The position numbers and the translations under genes were made by a program. Of a DNA stretch of 64,000 bases, positions 51,272-60,068 are shown piece after piece. The DNA lies in contig SHZZ01000001.1 in assembly GCA_009692005.1 (NCBI GenBank), positions 324,171 through 388,170 of the forward strand. The letters run 5' to 3'. Every line of letters begins with the position of its first letter. Position 1 is the first letter of the stretch. This stretch comes from Gemmataceae bacterium (GTDB lineage Bacteria > Planctomycetota > Planctomycetia > Gemmatales > Gemmataceae). The notes beneath the pieces are model-generated. The model was not told where the DNA came from. It made no database searches and saw only the letters and a program-made list of their open reading frames with translations.

Positions 51272-52021
51272 ATGGTTAATAAATTTGCCTTGATTACTGG
51301 TAGCTGCCATCACCGGCTAGGCTGGCATATTGCCCAGGCGCTTGGGAAAGCTGGCATCCAGGTCGGTGTTCATTCTCGCTCGCGAGATGCCGCTGTGGCC
51401 ACGGTGAATCAGTTTAAGAGTGAAGGGGGGCAAGCTCATGCCTTTTCCGGAGACCTTGCCGACGAGAGCCAAGTGGAGGCTATTTTCCAGCAAATCAAAC
51501 AATCCTGGGGTCGAATCGATGTTCTTGTGAATTGCGCATCGGTTTGGGAAAGTAAGCCATTGGAGAAAACCTCAGCCCAGGATGTCCGCAAGCATTTTGA
51601 AGCCAATATCCTGGCGCCATTTTTATGTGCCAGGGCCGCGGGGGAATTGATGATTCTGCAACCCGAAGGGGGCTGCATCATCAATTTCGGGGATTGGGCC
51701 GAGAGCCGCCCGTACCCAGGGTACAGCGCTTATTTTGCAGTCAAGGGCGCCATTCCCGCCATGACCCGTTCGTTGGCTGTGGAATTCGCATTAAAAAATC
51801 CTACAGTCAGGGTCAATTGCATTCTTCCCGGTCCGGTTCTTTTCCCTGACAATCTCCCGGCTGAGGAAATTCAAGAGGCTATTGCGGGCACCTTGCTCAG
51901 GCGAAAAGGAGAGCCGGAAAATATTGTCCAGGCTGTGAAGTACTTGATGGAAAATGACTTTGTCACAGGCTCTTCCCTTGTAGTGGATGGCGGCCGGTCG
52001 GTTTGGGCTGGGCCGGGGTGA
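51272..52021 (+). CDS. SDR family oxidoreductase resembling pteridine reductase (PTR1/FolM)
   Basis: The 249-residue short-chain reductase has a variant cofactor loop LITGSCHHRLGWHIAQALGK. The RLG element and the following VGVHSRSRD strand (NADPH preference) are typical of pteridine reductase 1/FolM. The catalytic part also fits: D141 replaces the usual Ser (INFGDWAESRPYPGYS), and Y154-x-x-x-K158 (YFAVK) is intact, the same substitution as in PTR1. A dihydropterin-reducing role is therefore plausible, which in an H4MPT-using organism could contribute to reduced-pterin supply; this is inference. ATG 51272 follows GGAGG. Confidence 0.8.
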   Translation: MVNKFALITGSCHHRLGWHIAQALGKAGIQVGVHSRSRDAAVATVNQFKSEGGQAHAFSGDLADESQVEAIFQQIKQSWGRIDVLVNCASVWESKPLEKTSAQDVRKHFEANILAPFLCARAAGELMILQPEGGCIINFGDWAESRPYPGYSAYFAVKGAIPAMTRSLAVEFALKNPTVRVNCILPGPVLFPDNLPAEEIQEAIAGTLLRRKGEPENIVQAVKYLMENDFVTGSSLVVDGGRSVWAGPG

Positions 52022-52024
52022 CTT

Positions 52025-53557
52025 TTAGCGCCTCCACAATTTTCGGTCGAGGCTGCGGTAATTGATCCCTTCCACCAGGTGCGCCTCGCGGATTTCCGGT
52101 GAGCTTTCTAAATCCGCAATGGTGCGGGAGACCCGCAAAACCCGGTCATAAGCCCGCGCCGACAGTCCGAGTTCCTCGATGGCCAACTGCATGAGTTTTT
52201 TGCCTTCCTTGGATAGTTGGCAATGTTTGCGTAGCAGTTTGGAGTTCATGCGGCTGTTAAGTCCGGCCTTGGATTGGGAAAAGCGTTCACTCTGAATTTT
52301 TCTCGCTTGAAAAACTTGTTCCCGCATAGTTGTGCTCGATGTGCCGTCCGCGGTGGCGCTGAGTTCCTGGAAGGGCACGGCGGGAACTTCCAGGTGCAAG
52401 TCGATGCGGTCTAAAAGTGGCCCGCTGATTTTGCCCATGTATTTGTCAATCTGAATTGGCGAACATTTACATTGGTGTTTTGGGTCTCCCAGGTAGCCGC
52501 ACGGGCAGGGATTCATTGATGCCAACAGGACGAACCGCGCGGGGAAAGTAGTCGAGTGCAAAGCGCGGGAAATTGTAACAAAGCCGTCTTCAAGTGGCTG
52601 GCGAAGGACTTCCAGGCTCCTGCGGTTAAACTCGGGGAGTTCATCGAGAAAAAGTACGCCGTGATGCGCCATGCTGATTTCCCCCGGTGCGGGGGTGCTG
52701 CCGCCACCGACCATTCCGGCGTCGCTGATGGTGTGGTGAGGAGAGCGAAAGGGTCGCGTTGTGAGAAGGGGTTGGTTGGGTGCGAGCCGACCGAGGGCGC
52801 TATAAATCCGGGTGGTTTCCAGGCTTTCCTCCAAGGTCAGCGGGGGCAAAATCGTGGAGACCCTTTTGGCAAGCATGGTTTTCCCAGTTCCAGGCGAGCC
52901 GATCATCAGGACATTGTGCCCTCCCCCGGCAGCGACCACCAAAGCCCGTTTGGCTGTTTCCTGTCCCCGAACATCCGAAAAATCGCAATCGTATTTGTTC
53001 AATTGCTCCAGGCTGCTCCGGTGGGCTGGCATGGGTGCAATGGTCACTTGCCCCGTCAAGAATCCCACTGCGTCAGCCAAGGTGGTTACGGGAAAAATGG
53101 GTAAGTTGTCCACGACCGAGGCTTCCTCGGCGTTTGCTGCAGGGACCAATAATCCTTTCAGGTTCATTTCCGCGCTGGCCATGGCGATGGACAGCGTGCC
53201 TTTGACAGGCCGGACAGATCCATCTAAAGCCAACTCACCAGCGAAAGCGTAGCCGGCGGTTTTTTCCTGGGCCAATTGTCCGGTGGCCACCAGAATTCCC
53301 AAAGCGATGGGTAAATCCAGGCTGCAGGCTTCTTTTCGTAAATCCGCCGGGGCCAGGTTGATGACCATTCTGCCTCCGTGCAGCGCGTACCCCAAGTTGA
53401 AAATGGCCCGCTCGATCCGATGAATACTTTCTTTCACCGCCAATTCTGGCAGGCCTACGAGAATGGTTTTTGGCAAGCCCCGAGATACATCAACCTCTAC
53501 TTCAACCGGAGTAGCGTCGATGCCGGTCATGGCAAAGGAGCGCAAGTTGGCTGGCAT
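52025..53557 (-). CDS. YifB-type Mg-chelatase-like AAA+ ATPase
   Basis: The 510-residue protein has an N-terminal Lon-protease-like domain (VEVDVSRGLPKTILVGLPE, with the KGTLSIAMASAEMNLKGLLV region). A central AAA+ motor follows (Walker A MIGSPGTGKTMLAKR, Walker B GVLFLDELPEFNR), with a Zn-binding loop (NPCPCGYLGDPKHQCKCS). A C-terminal helical domain (KAGLNSRMNSKLLRKHCQLS) closes the layout of YifB/ComM. ComM in Haemophilus/Vibrio promotes branch migration in natural transformation. Other roles in this phylum are unstudied. It lies four bp from the convergent SDR stop. Confidence 0.9.
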   Translation of the reverse strand: MPANLRSFAMTGIDATPVEVEVDVSRGLPKTILVGLPELAVKESIHRIERAIFNLGYALHGGRMVINLAPADLRKEACSLDLPIALGILVATGQLAQEKTAGYAFAGELALDGSVRPVKGTLSIAMASAEMNLKGLLVPAANAEEASVVDNLPIFPVTTLADAVGFLTGQVTIAPMPAHRSSLEQLNKYDCDFSDVRGQETAKRALVVAAGGGHNVLMIGSPGTGKTMLAKRVSTILPPLTLEESLETTRIYSALGRLAPNQPLLTTRPFRSPHHTISDAGMVGGGSTPAPGEISMAHHGVLFLDELPEFNRRSLEVLRQPLEDGFVTISRALHSTTFPARFVLLASMNPCPCGYLGDPKHQCKCSPIQIDKYMGKISGPLLDRIDLHLEVPAVPFQELSATADGTSSTTMREQVFQARKIQSERFSQSKAGLNSRMNSKLLRKHCQLSKEGKKLMQLAIEELGLSARAYDRVLRVSRTIADLESSPEIREAHLVEGINYRSLDRKLWRR

Positions 53558-53580
53558 GGGCTTCTCTGGGAAAACCTGGG

Positions 53581-54195
53581 TTAATTTCGTTCAACCTCAG
53601 GAGGTTTATTATTGAGTATTAGTCGATTGATTGCAAATTTTGATAGGAAAAAGAGGAAGAAAAGTGAAAAAATTCCAGTCCACAATTTAACTGAACCATG
53701 GGCCATGAATTCGTACCAGGGGCCTTCCTTGCTATCCGTGCCCTCCCCGGGTTGCACCCAGGCATCGATTTTCAGGTAAAAGAGGATGTCAAAAACTAAA
53801 ATGGTAATTGCGAAAATGGCGGCAAGGATTCCAGGTAGCAACCAGAGGAAGACATCTCCCCCTGTTATGTCGTAGGTTTTTCGCGTGATCCCTGCCATGC
53901 GCGTGCGATTGTTGTACCCGCAATGGTGGCAAATAATCGCCTTTTCGGAAAGCAACTCATTGGCGCAGTTCGGGCAGCGGGGAACCAAGCTTTCTTCGGT
54001 CAGGCCATATGCCTTGCCATCGCTTTCATCGTCGTCAGTGGAACTATTTTTGGCATTCGGGTTTTTTTTGACCTCGGCCACAAAAGTCAAGCTGCAGGCC
54101 TTGCAACGGACTTTTTTCCCCATCAAGGCCACTGGGACATTGATCTTTTTACCGCATTCCGGGCATTCAATGATCTGTGGTTCCGCTTTCGACAT
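53581..54195 (-). CDS. Zinc-ribbon membrane protein
   Basis: The 204-residue protein has an N-terminal zinc ribbon (ECPECGKK..., then VRCKACSLTFV) and a second Cys motif (CPNCANELLSEKAIICHHCG). Two predicted membrane helices follow (FLWLLPGILAAIFAITILVF and LWTGIFSLFFLFFLSKFAI). The first ribbon resembles the MJ0042-type motif common in planctomycetes. It could be a membrane-anchored regulatory or scaffold protein; no function is known. It is followed by the convergent YifB region at 23 bp and is divergent from the glycosyltransferase gene. Confidence 0.75.
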   Translation of the reverse strand: MSKAEPQIIECPECGKKINVPVALMGKKVRCKACSLTFVAEVKKNPNAKNSSTDDDESDGKAYGLTEESLVPRCPNCANELLSEKAIICHHCGYNNRTRMAGITRKTYDITGGDVFLWLLPGILAAIFAITILVFDILFYLKIDAWVQPGEGTDSKEGPWYEFMAHGSVKLWTGIFSLFFLFFLSKFAINRLILNNKPPEVERN

Positions 54196-54292
54196 GGTTC
54201 AATCCAAGAAGAAAATTCTAACAAATACCACTATAGCATTTTTGCCAAGAGGTAGGGTAACCTTTGGCAATTCAGCAGGGAAGGGGTTGCTT

Positions 54293-55045
54293 GTGGAAAT
54301 AGAGAAAAATCCTTCTCAAGGGCCAGAAGGAAAGGTGCTGGTTAGCACGGCAACTTACAACGAGAAGGACAATTTAAAACCTTTGGTGGAAGAAATTCGA
54401 AATATTCTTCCTCAGTGCCACATCCTCGTTATTGACGATAATTCTCCCGATGGCACTGGCGAACTAGCCGACCAATTGGCCCGGGATTTTGGCAACATTC
54501 ATGTCATTCACCGGGCGGGGAAACAAGGGTTGGGCACGGCCATTTTGGCGGGAATGAAATTTGCCTTGGAAAATGACTTCTACTGTTTCATCAACATGGA
54601 TGCCGATTTCAGCCATGATCCCAAATATTTGCCCTTCCTTTATGAGGGAATGGCCGCCAACGATGTCATGATTGGCTCGCGTTATGTTCCTGGTGGCGGC
54701 ACCGAGAATTGGCCAGCTTCAAGGAAATTCATGAGCGCCAATGTTAACAGGTTAGTCCGCTTCCTGTTCGGCATGCCAGTGAAAGATGCCAGTGGAGGCT
54801 ATCGCGCTTATAAGGTGGATATCCTTCGCAAAGCCAATCTTGAGAACGTAAAATCCCGGGGATATAGTTTTCAGCAGGAAGTGCTGTTTCGTTGTTTCCG
54901 AGCTGGAGCCAAGATTGGGGAACATCCCATACTTTTCGCCAACCGCCGGGCGGGTTCCTCCAAAGTAAGCATGAAGGAAGTGATCCGTTCCCTTTCCTTG
55001 CTAACCTGGTTAGGCATCAAAGCGAAATTTTCTTCCAACCCATGA
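54293..55045 (+). CDS. Dolichol/polyprenyl-phosphate mannosyltransferase-like glycosyltransferase (GT2)
   Basis: The 250-residue family-2 glycosyltransferase opens VLVSTATYNEKDNLKPLVEE and has the nucleotide-sugar region HILVIDDNSPDGTGELADQL. The metal-binding DxD-type motif is NMDADFSHDPKYLP. The core resembles dolichol-phosphate mannose synthase (DPM1) without C-terminal membrane helices, so it would transfer mannose or glucose to polyprenyl phosphate in the cytoplasmic leaflet. GTG 54293 is used because GGAAGGGG precedes it; the longer frame overlaps the opposite-strand gene. Its stop overlaps the MGMT start (ATGA). Confidence 0.88.
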   Translation: MEIEKNPSQGPEGKVLVSTATYNEKDNLKPLVEEIRNILPQCHILVIDDNSPDGTGELADQLARDFGNIHVIHRAGKQGLGTAILAGMKFALENDFYCFINMDADFSHDPKYLPFLYEGMAANDVMIGSRYVPGGGTENWPASRKFMSANVNRLVRFLFGMPVKDASGGYRAYKVDILRKANLENVKSRGYSFQQEVLFRCFRAGAKIGEHPILFANRRAGSSKVSMKEVIRSLSLLTWLGIKAKFSSNP

Positions 55046-55569
55046 ACTTCTTATTTCCCAATGAGGACCTGACCTCCCTCCGCTATGGATGGGTTGAAAT
55101 CCCTGAGGGCGAGTTTTGCGGTGTTTGGTCCACAAGGGATGTTTTTTTTCTCTCCACGGGGACGAAAGGGATATTGAAAAAAGCCCTAAAGTATTGCCCT
55201 TGGCTTTCCTTGTTTCCTTGCCTGGAATCCAATTCACAGGAAACCCAGGAGTTGAAAAAGTGCTTGCGGTCATTTTTTGGCGGGGGTAAAAACCTGCTCC
55301 GGCCAAATGCCAATGGAACTCTGTTTCAAATGAAAGTTTGGCGGGCTTTGTTGGCGATTCCTCGAGGGCAAACGCGTTCCTATGGGGAATTGGCCAGAAA
55401 AATTGGCGCTCCCAAGGCTTGCAGGGCGGTTGGCACAGCTTGTGGAAAAAACCCAGTCGCTTTCTTAATACCCTGCCATCGCGTGATTCAATCTTCAGGC
55501 GGCTTGGGGGGATTTGGCCTTTCCTTGCCCTTAAAAAAACAACTTTTGCAAGTAGAAGGAGCCATTTAG
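55042..55569 (+). CDS. Methylated-DNA-protein-cysteine methyltransferase
   Basis: The 175-residue repair protein has an N-terminal domain without clear conservation. The C-terminal DNA-binding domain carries FQMKVWRALLAIPRGQTRSY and the active-site Cys145 in FLIPCHRVIQSSG, the Ogt/MGMT signature. It removes O6-alkyl groups from guanine in a stoichiometric suicide reaction. It starts in an ATGA overlap with the glycosyltransferase gene and ends with a four-base overlap with the convergent dnaE. No Ada regulator domain is present. Confidence 0.93.
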   Translation: MNFLFPNEDLTSLRYGWVEIPEGEFCGVWSTRDVFFLSTGTKGILKKALKYCPWLSLFPCLESNSQETQELKKCLRSFFGGGKNLLRPNANGTLFQMKVWRALLAIPRGQTRSYGELARKIGAPKACRAVGTACGKNPVAFLIPCHRVIQSSGGLGGFGLSLPLKKQLLQVEGAI

Positions 55570-58500
55570 CTCAACTTCACATTTTCTTCCCCGAGGATTT
55601 CTTCCAGTTCCTCGGCCGGAAAGCGCATGGGGCTAATCGAGTATTCCTTTCCTAATTTCATTACGCACAGGTTTTTTTCGTAATCCTTGATGGAAAGGAA
55701 AACCTGGCAAGCGCCCGGGGCGGATTTCAACAAGTTGGCAATGCGGTGCAGGTCAGTGGCAGTGTTTTTTCCCAGCGCCAATTGCAGGTGCAATCCCTTG
55801 GCCATGTCCATGGCTGCCTGTTCAACGCTAATTACCCGCTGCAAAATCAGGCCTGGTTCTTCCCGGTTCCTTTCTACTTTGCCCCGAACAAAACATACCC
55901 GGTCTTCCTGAATGTCGTCCTTGTAACGGAGAAAATCTTCCGGCCACATAACGCAATTGACGCTGCCATGAAAATCCTCCATGCGAAAGCGGACATAACG
56001 GGAATTCCCATTTCTTGGCTTTTTGACATTCATGATGCGGATTTGCGACATCATGCCGCCCAAGGTGACTTCGTTATCGGGGGGGAGTTCCCTCAATTGG
56101 TTGGTGCCGTGGGAAGAATACCTGCGAATTTCCTTTTCGAATTGTGCCAAGGGGTGGCTGGAGAAATAGAAATCCAAAACTTCTTTTTCGAATTTCAATT
56201 TGTCGGCTTCGGGCCAAACCGGGACCTGGGAACCTTGCTGGCTGATTTCGGATTCCGTTGTTGTCGAGGCGGATCCCATGCCAAAAAGGGAACTCTGGCC
56301 AAAACGCTTGTCCCGCTGGCGGTCGATTGCTGCTTGCATGGCCCGTGGTAGCAAATGCATGAGTTGGGCCCGGTGAGCTTGGAAAAAGTCAAGGGCGCCC
56401 GCTTTAATTAACTTTTCCAATACCGGTTTTCCCACAATGCGTGAATCCAACCGCTCGCACAAGTCAAAAATATCACGGTAGGGGCCTCCCTCTTGGCGGG
56501 CTTTGACCAATTCCTGCGCCGCCGAGTTTCCGCATCCTTTGATGGCACGCAAACCAAAGAGAATTTTACCCTGGCGCACCGTGAATTTCCCGTCGCTGGT
56601 GTTGACGCTCGGAGGCAGAACCTCCACCCCCCCTTTTCGAGAATCCTCGATATGTTGCACAAGAATGTCGCGTTTGTTGCTGTCGTCAATTTCGCTGGTC
56701 AGCAGGGCAGCCATGAACTCGGCGCGGAAATGGGTTTTCAAATAAGCGGTGTGGTAGCCAATCAGGGCATAGGCGGCGGAATGGCTTTTGTTAAAGCCAT
56801 AGCCGCCAAAGACCACGATCAGTTGAAAAATATCGGCGGCGGTTTTCCCGTCCACGCCGCGCTTGCCGGCGCCCTTGATGAATTCTTCCCGCCTTTGATC
56901 AATGACTTCCTGCTTTTTCTTGCTGATGGCTTTGATGCAGGCATAAGCGGAAGACAGCTCAATTCCCCCGAGTTGATTGAGGATCTGCATGATTTGTTCT
57001 TGATACACCATGACCCCGTGTGTTTCACGCAGGATGGTTTCCATGACGGGATGGGCATAGGTGGGTTTTTCGCGCCCATGTTTTCTGTTGATGTAAGCAT
57101 CAACCATGCCGCCTTCTAGCGGCCCGGGTCGGTAGAGGGCCATAATGGCGATGATATCCCGGATATTGTCTGGGCGCATGCGCTTGAGGAGGTCGCGAAT
57201 TCCGCTGGAATCCAGCTGAAAAACCCCCTTGGCATCCCCCCGCTGCAACAGTTCGTAGGTCGCCTTGTCATCCAAAAGCAATTCATCCAGGTTAATCTTT
57301 TTTCCATGATTCTTGTCAATCATTTGGACTGCGTTTTCCAATGCGGTCAGGGTGCGCAATCCCAAAAAATCCATCTTGAGCAACCCGACTTTTTCCAAAT
57401 CTCCCATGACCCATTGCGTGGTGACCACCCCTTCTTCTTTCCGTTGCCCTTCCTCCCCTTTTCTGACGATCCTTTGCAACGGAACAAAATCGGTCAACGG
57501 GCCATCGGAAATCACCAGTCCTGCGGCGTGCGTGCCGGCGTTGCGGTTGGTCCCTTCTAGTTTCTTGGCTATGGCAATCAGTTCGGCGATTTCCTGATCT
57601 TCCTGGATGGTCTTTTTCAGTTCGGAATTGGCTTTGATGGCCTCGTCCAGCGTGATCCCAGGGGTTTCCGGCACCATTTCCCCCACTTTGATGATCCGGT
57701 CCAAGGGTATGTTGAGCACCCGGCCCACATCCTTGATTGCTGCCCGCGCCGCCATTGTTCCAAAAGTGGCAATTTGCGCCACGCTGTCTTCACCGTACTT
57801 TTCCCGCACATAGGCGATCACTTCTTCGCGCCTGTCTTTGCAAAAATCGATGTCGATATCGGGCGCCTCGGACCGGTTCGGGTCGAGAAACCTTTCAAAG
57901 AGCAAGCCATACTCCAGGGGGTCGACATGGCTTAATTCCAAAACAAAACTGACCAGCGCGCCGCAAGCCGATCCGCGTGCGCAGCAAGGGATGCCTTTCT
58001 CTTTGGCGAAACGGACGAAATCGCCAACGATGAGAAAATAGCTGGCGAAACCCATGCGACAAATGATGTCCAGTTCCTGATTCAGCCGTTCCACAGCCTG
58101 TGCCGGTGGGGATTTTCCATAGCGTTTTTTGAATCCTTCCTGGCAGATTTCCCGCAGATATTTTTCCGGTTTTTTGCCTTCCGGTGGCAAAAACACCGGG
58201 AAATGCCTCTTGGAGAAGTCGAGTTGAATGTCGACGCTGTCGGCAATTTCTTGGCTGCGCTTGACCGCTTCCTGCTGCAAGGGAAACAGGGTGTACATTT
58301 CCGCGGGAGCGCGAATGTAGAATTGATCGGACCCGTATTTTATGCGGTTGGGGTCGGTGCGGATTTTTCCGGTGTTGATGCACAAAAGCACATCGTGAGC
58401 CGGGCTATCCTGCGGCTCCAGGTAATGGGCATCAGAAGTGGCCACCAGGGGCAACCCTAGTTGGTTGGCAATGTCGATGGCGCCGCGGGCGCATTCCGCC

Positions 58501-59054
58501 TGGATCGGTATGCCGTTATTTTGAATTTCAACGAAGAAGCGGCTCTTGAAAATTTTGGCGAACCAGCGAGCCAATTCCTTGGCTTCCTCGAGTTTTTCTT
58601 GGAGAATGAAATCGCTAAACTCGCTCGAGGCGCAACCGCTCAGGCAGATAATGCCCTCGCTATATTCCCGCAAAATTTCCTTGTCGATCCTGGGGACATA
58701 ATAAAAACCTTCCAAAAAAGCCTTGGAAGCGAGTTGAATCAGGTTTTGAAAACCTTTTTTGGATTGGGCAAGGAGGGTCAGGTGAAAGCCGGCGTCGCCC
58801 CTTTTCTTGGCCTCGCGGTCCACCCGGCCTTTGGGCGCCACATAAGCCTCGTAGCCAATAACTGGGTTGAGGCCACCGTCCTTGCATTCCTGGTAAAACT
58901 CAATGGCGCCGTATAGATTCCCGTGGTCGGTCATGGCCACGGAGTTCATTCCCAAGGATTTAACCCGTTGCACCAGTTCCGGAACTCTGCTGGCGCCATC
59001 GAGCAAGCTGTAGTGAGTGTGACAATGCAAATGAACGAAAGGACTTGCCGACAT
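55566..59054 (-). CDS. dnaE: DNA polymerase III subunit alpha
   Basis: The 1162-residue replicative polymerase begins FVHLHCHTHYSLLDGASRVP, the PHP domain. The catalytic C-family core includes PDIDIDFCKDRREEVIAYV (metal-binding Asp residues), GVMVYQEQIMQILNQLGG and KKKQEVIDQ. The C-terminal beta-binding/OB region (FRMEDFHGSVNCVMWPEDFL) is followed by a short tail. No exonuclease domain is fused. The length is close to E. coli DnaE (1160). The gene ends by overlapping the MGMT stop by four bases. A 103-bp gap to the FHA gene holds no feature. Confidence 0.97.
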   Translation of the reverse strand: MSASPFVHLHCHTHYSLLDGASRVPELVQRVKSLGMNSVAMTDHGNLYGAIEFYQECKDGGLNPVIGYEAYVAPKGRVDREAKKRGDAGFHLTLLAQSKKGFQNLIQLASKAFLEGFYYVPRIDKEILREYSEGIICLSGCASSEFSDFILQEKLEEAKELARWFAKIFKSRFFVEIQNNGIPIQAECARGAIDIANQLGLPLVATSDAHYLEPQDSPAHDVLLCINTGKIRTDPNRIKYGSDQFYIRAPAEMYTLFPLQQEAVKRSQEIADSVDIQLDFSKRHFPVFLPPEGKKPEKYLREICQEGFKKRYGKSPPAQAVERLNQELDIICRMGFASYFLIVGDFVRFAKEKGIPCCARGSACGALVSFVLELSHVDPLEYGLLFERFLDPNRSEAPDIDIDFCKDRREEVIAYVREKYGEDSVAQIATFGTMAARAAIKDVGRVLNIPLDRIIKVGEMVPETPGITLDEAIKANSELKKTIQEDQEIAELIAIAKKLEGTNRNAGTHAAGLVISDGPLTDFVPLQRIVRKGEEGQRKEEGVVTTQWVMGDLEKVGLLKMDFLGLRTLTALENAVQMIDKNHGKKINLDELLLDDKATYELLQRGDAKGVFQLDSSGIRDLLKRMRPDNIRDIIAIMALYRPGPLEGGMVDAYINRKHGREKPTYAHPVMETILRETHGVMVYQEQIMQILNQLGGIELSSAYACIKAISKKKQEVIDQRREEFIKGAGKRGVDGKTAADIFQLIVVFGGYGFNKSHSAAYALIGYHTAYLKTHFRAEFMAALLTSEIDDSNKRDILVQHIEDSRKGGVEVLPPSVNTSDGKFTVRQGKILFGLRAIKGCGNSAAQELVKARQEGGPYRDIFDLCERLDSRIVGKPVLEKLIKAGALDFFQAHRAQLMHLLPRAMQAAIDRQRDKRFGQSSLFGMGSASTTTESEISQQGSQVPVWPEADKLKFEKEVLDFYFSSHPLAQFEKEIRRYSSHGTNQLRELPPDNEVTLGGMMSQIRIMNVKKPRNGNSRYVRFRMEDFHGSVNCVMWPEDFLRYKDDIQEDRVCFVRGKVERNREEPGLILQRVISVEQAAMDMAKGLHLQLALGKNTATDLHRIANLLKSAPGACQVFLSIKDYEKNLCVMKLGKEYSISPMRFPAEELEEILGEENVKLS

Positions 59055-59157
59055 GGCTGGCCTCCCTACCTAAAAAACAATCCACAGGTTATTTCAAGGG
59101 AACTGCCAGAAACTTCAAGGAAAATCCCGAGAAGGAATTGCTTAATAAAACCAGCGC

Positions 59158-59916
59158 TTAACTTTCGATGGCTTCCGGATCGGTGATGGCCTTGCTGTAT
59201 TTGGCAAGGATTAACTGGACCGCTTGGACTTTTTGCCAATCGGAATATTTCAAGGCGATATGAGTTCCTTCATCGTCGCCCACCATGCTTTCCGTGGCGA
59301 GAGTTAAATTGCGATGCAAGAATTCCAGGATTTCCGAAAGGCGGGCAGCTTGGCCAGCGGAAAGAGACAAAGGCAAAGGAGGTAGTGGTTTATCCCCTAA
59401 AAACAGATGGCCCCCCTGGATAAAGACATCTTCTCCCAGTGCCAGGTCTGGGTCGATATCGTGGTCGAAATTTTCCACGAAGTCGCGGGTCTCCCAGGTT
59501 TTTTCTAGGCTCGTTTCCAGTTGCGTTATGCCCTTTTTTTCCGGCGGGCTGGCGATGGCGGATATGCGGTTGCGAATTTCCTCTTCCGACCCAAACAGCA
59601 GTAGTGACCTTCCAATGCTAACTCGGTCACCGGGTTTCAGCCGCCTGATTTGAACCTTGTTTCCATTGACCCGGGTGCCATTGGTACTTTCCAAATCCGT
59701 TAGGATGGTTTCTCCTTTATCGACCTGGACCTTGGCGTGAAAACGGCTCACGCGTTCGTCGCTCAGGCGAATTAGGTTTCCATCCTCGCGGCCAATAGTT
59801 ACCGGCGTGGGAAGCGAACGAAAAACTTTTCCCTTGTCCACGCCGTCAATGATATGAAATGTAACAAGCCGTACTTTGTCGGACATTATGCGATGATCAC
59901 CTTCAAAAAGACTCAT
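59158..59916 (-). CDS. FHA domain-containing protein
   Basis: The 252-residue protein has an N-terminal FHA domain (about 15-110) with loops VTIGREDGNLIRLSDERVS, RFHAKVQVD and DLESTNGTRVN. A Ser/Pro-rich linker (LPPLPLSLSAGQAAR) and a C-terminal helical segment follow. FHA domains bind phosphothreonine and often link Ser/Thr kinases to outputs. It is monodomain in terms of known families. The start at ATG 59916 or ATG 59886 cannot be decided; both have poor ribosome-binding sites. The upstream AT-rich gap (59917-60068) holds several possible -10 elements on this strand, including TATAAT near 59979-59984. Confidence 0.88.
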   Translation of the reverse strand: MSLFEGDHRIMSDKVRLVTFHIIDGVDKGKVFRSLPTPVTIGREDGNLIRLSDERVSRFHAKVQVDKGETILTDLESTNGTRVNGNKVQIRRLKPGDRVSIGRSLLLFGSEEEIRNRISAIASPPEKKGITQLETSLEKTWETRDFVENFDHDIDPDLALGEDVFIQGGHLFLGDKPLPPLPLSLSAGQAARLSEILEFLHRNLTLATESMVGDDEGTHIALKYSDWQKVQAVQLILAKYSKAITDPEAIES

Positions 59917-60068
59917 TACTCGAAAATCTCCAACAACTTAATTCACCAAGAATTCTACCATATTATCCACTCTGGGAAATTATAAGCCAGGGTTTTTCCT
60001 GATGTGAGTATTTGTGATGAGGGAATACATTAATTAATCAAACCTGTTCAAGGCTCACACAGACGAAT

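Noticed and set aside
53885-54292. N-terminal extension of the glycosyltransferase frame
   Set aside because: It lies antisense to the zinc-ribbon gene; a GTG with a Shine-Dalgarno at 54293 fits the domain start.
54892-55041. N-terminal extension of the MGMT frame
   Set aside because: Covers the 3' end of the glycosyltransferase gene; ATG in the ATGA overlap is the natural start.
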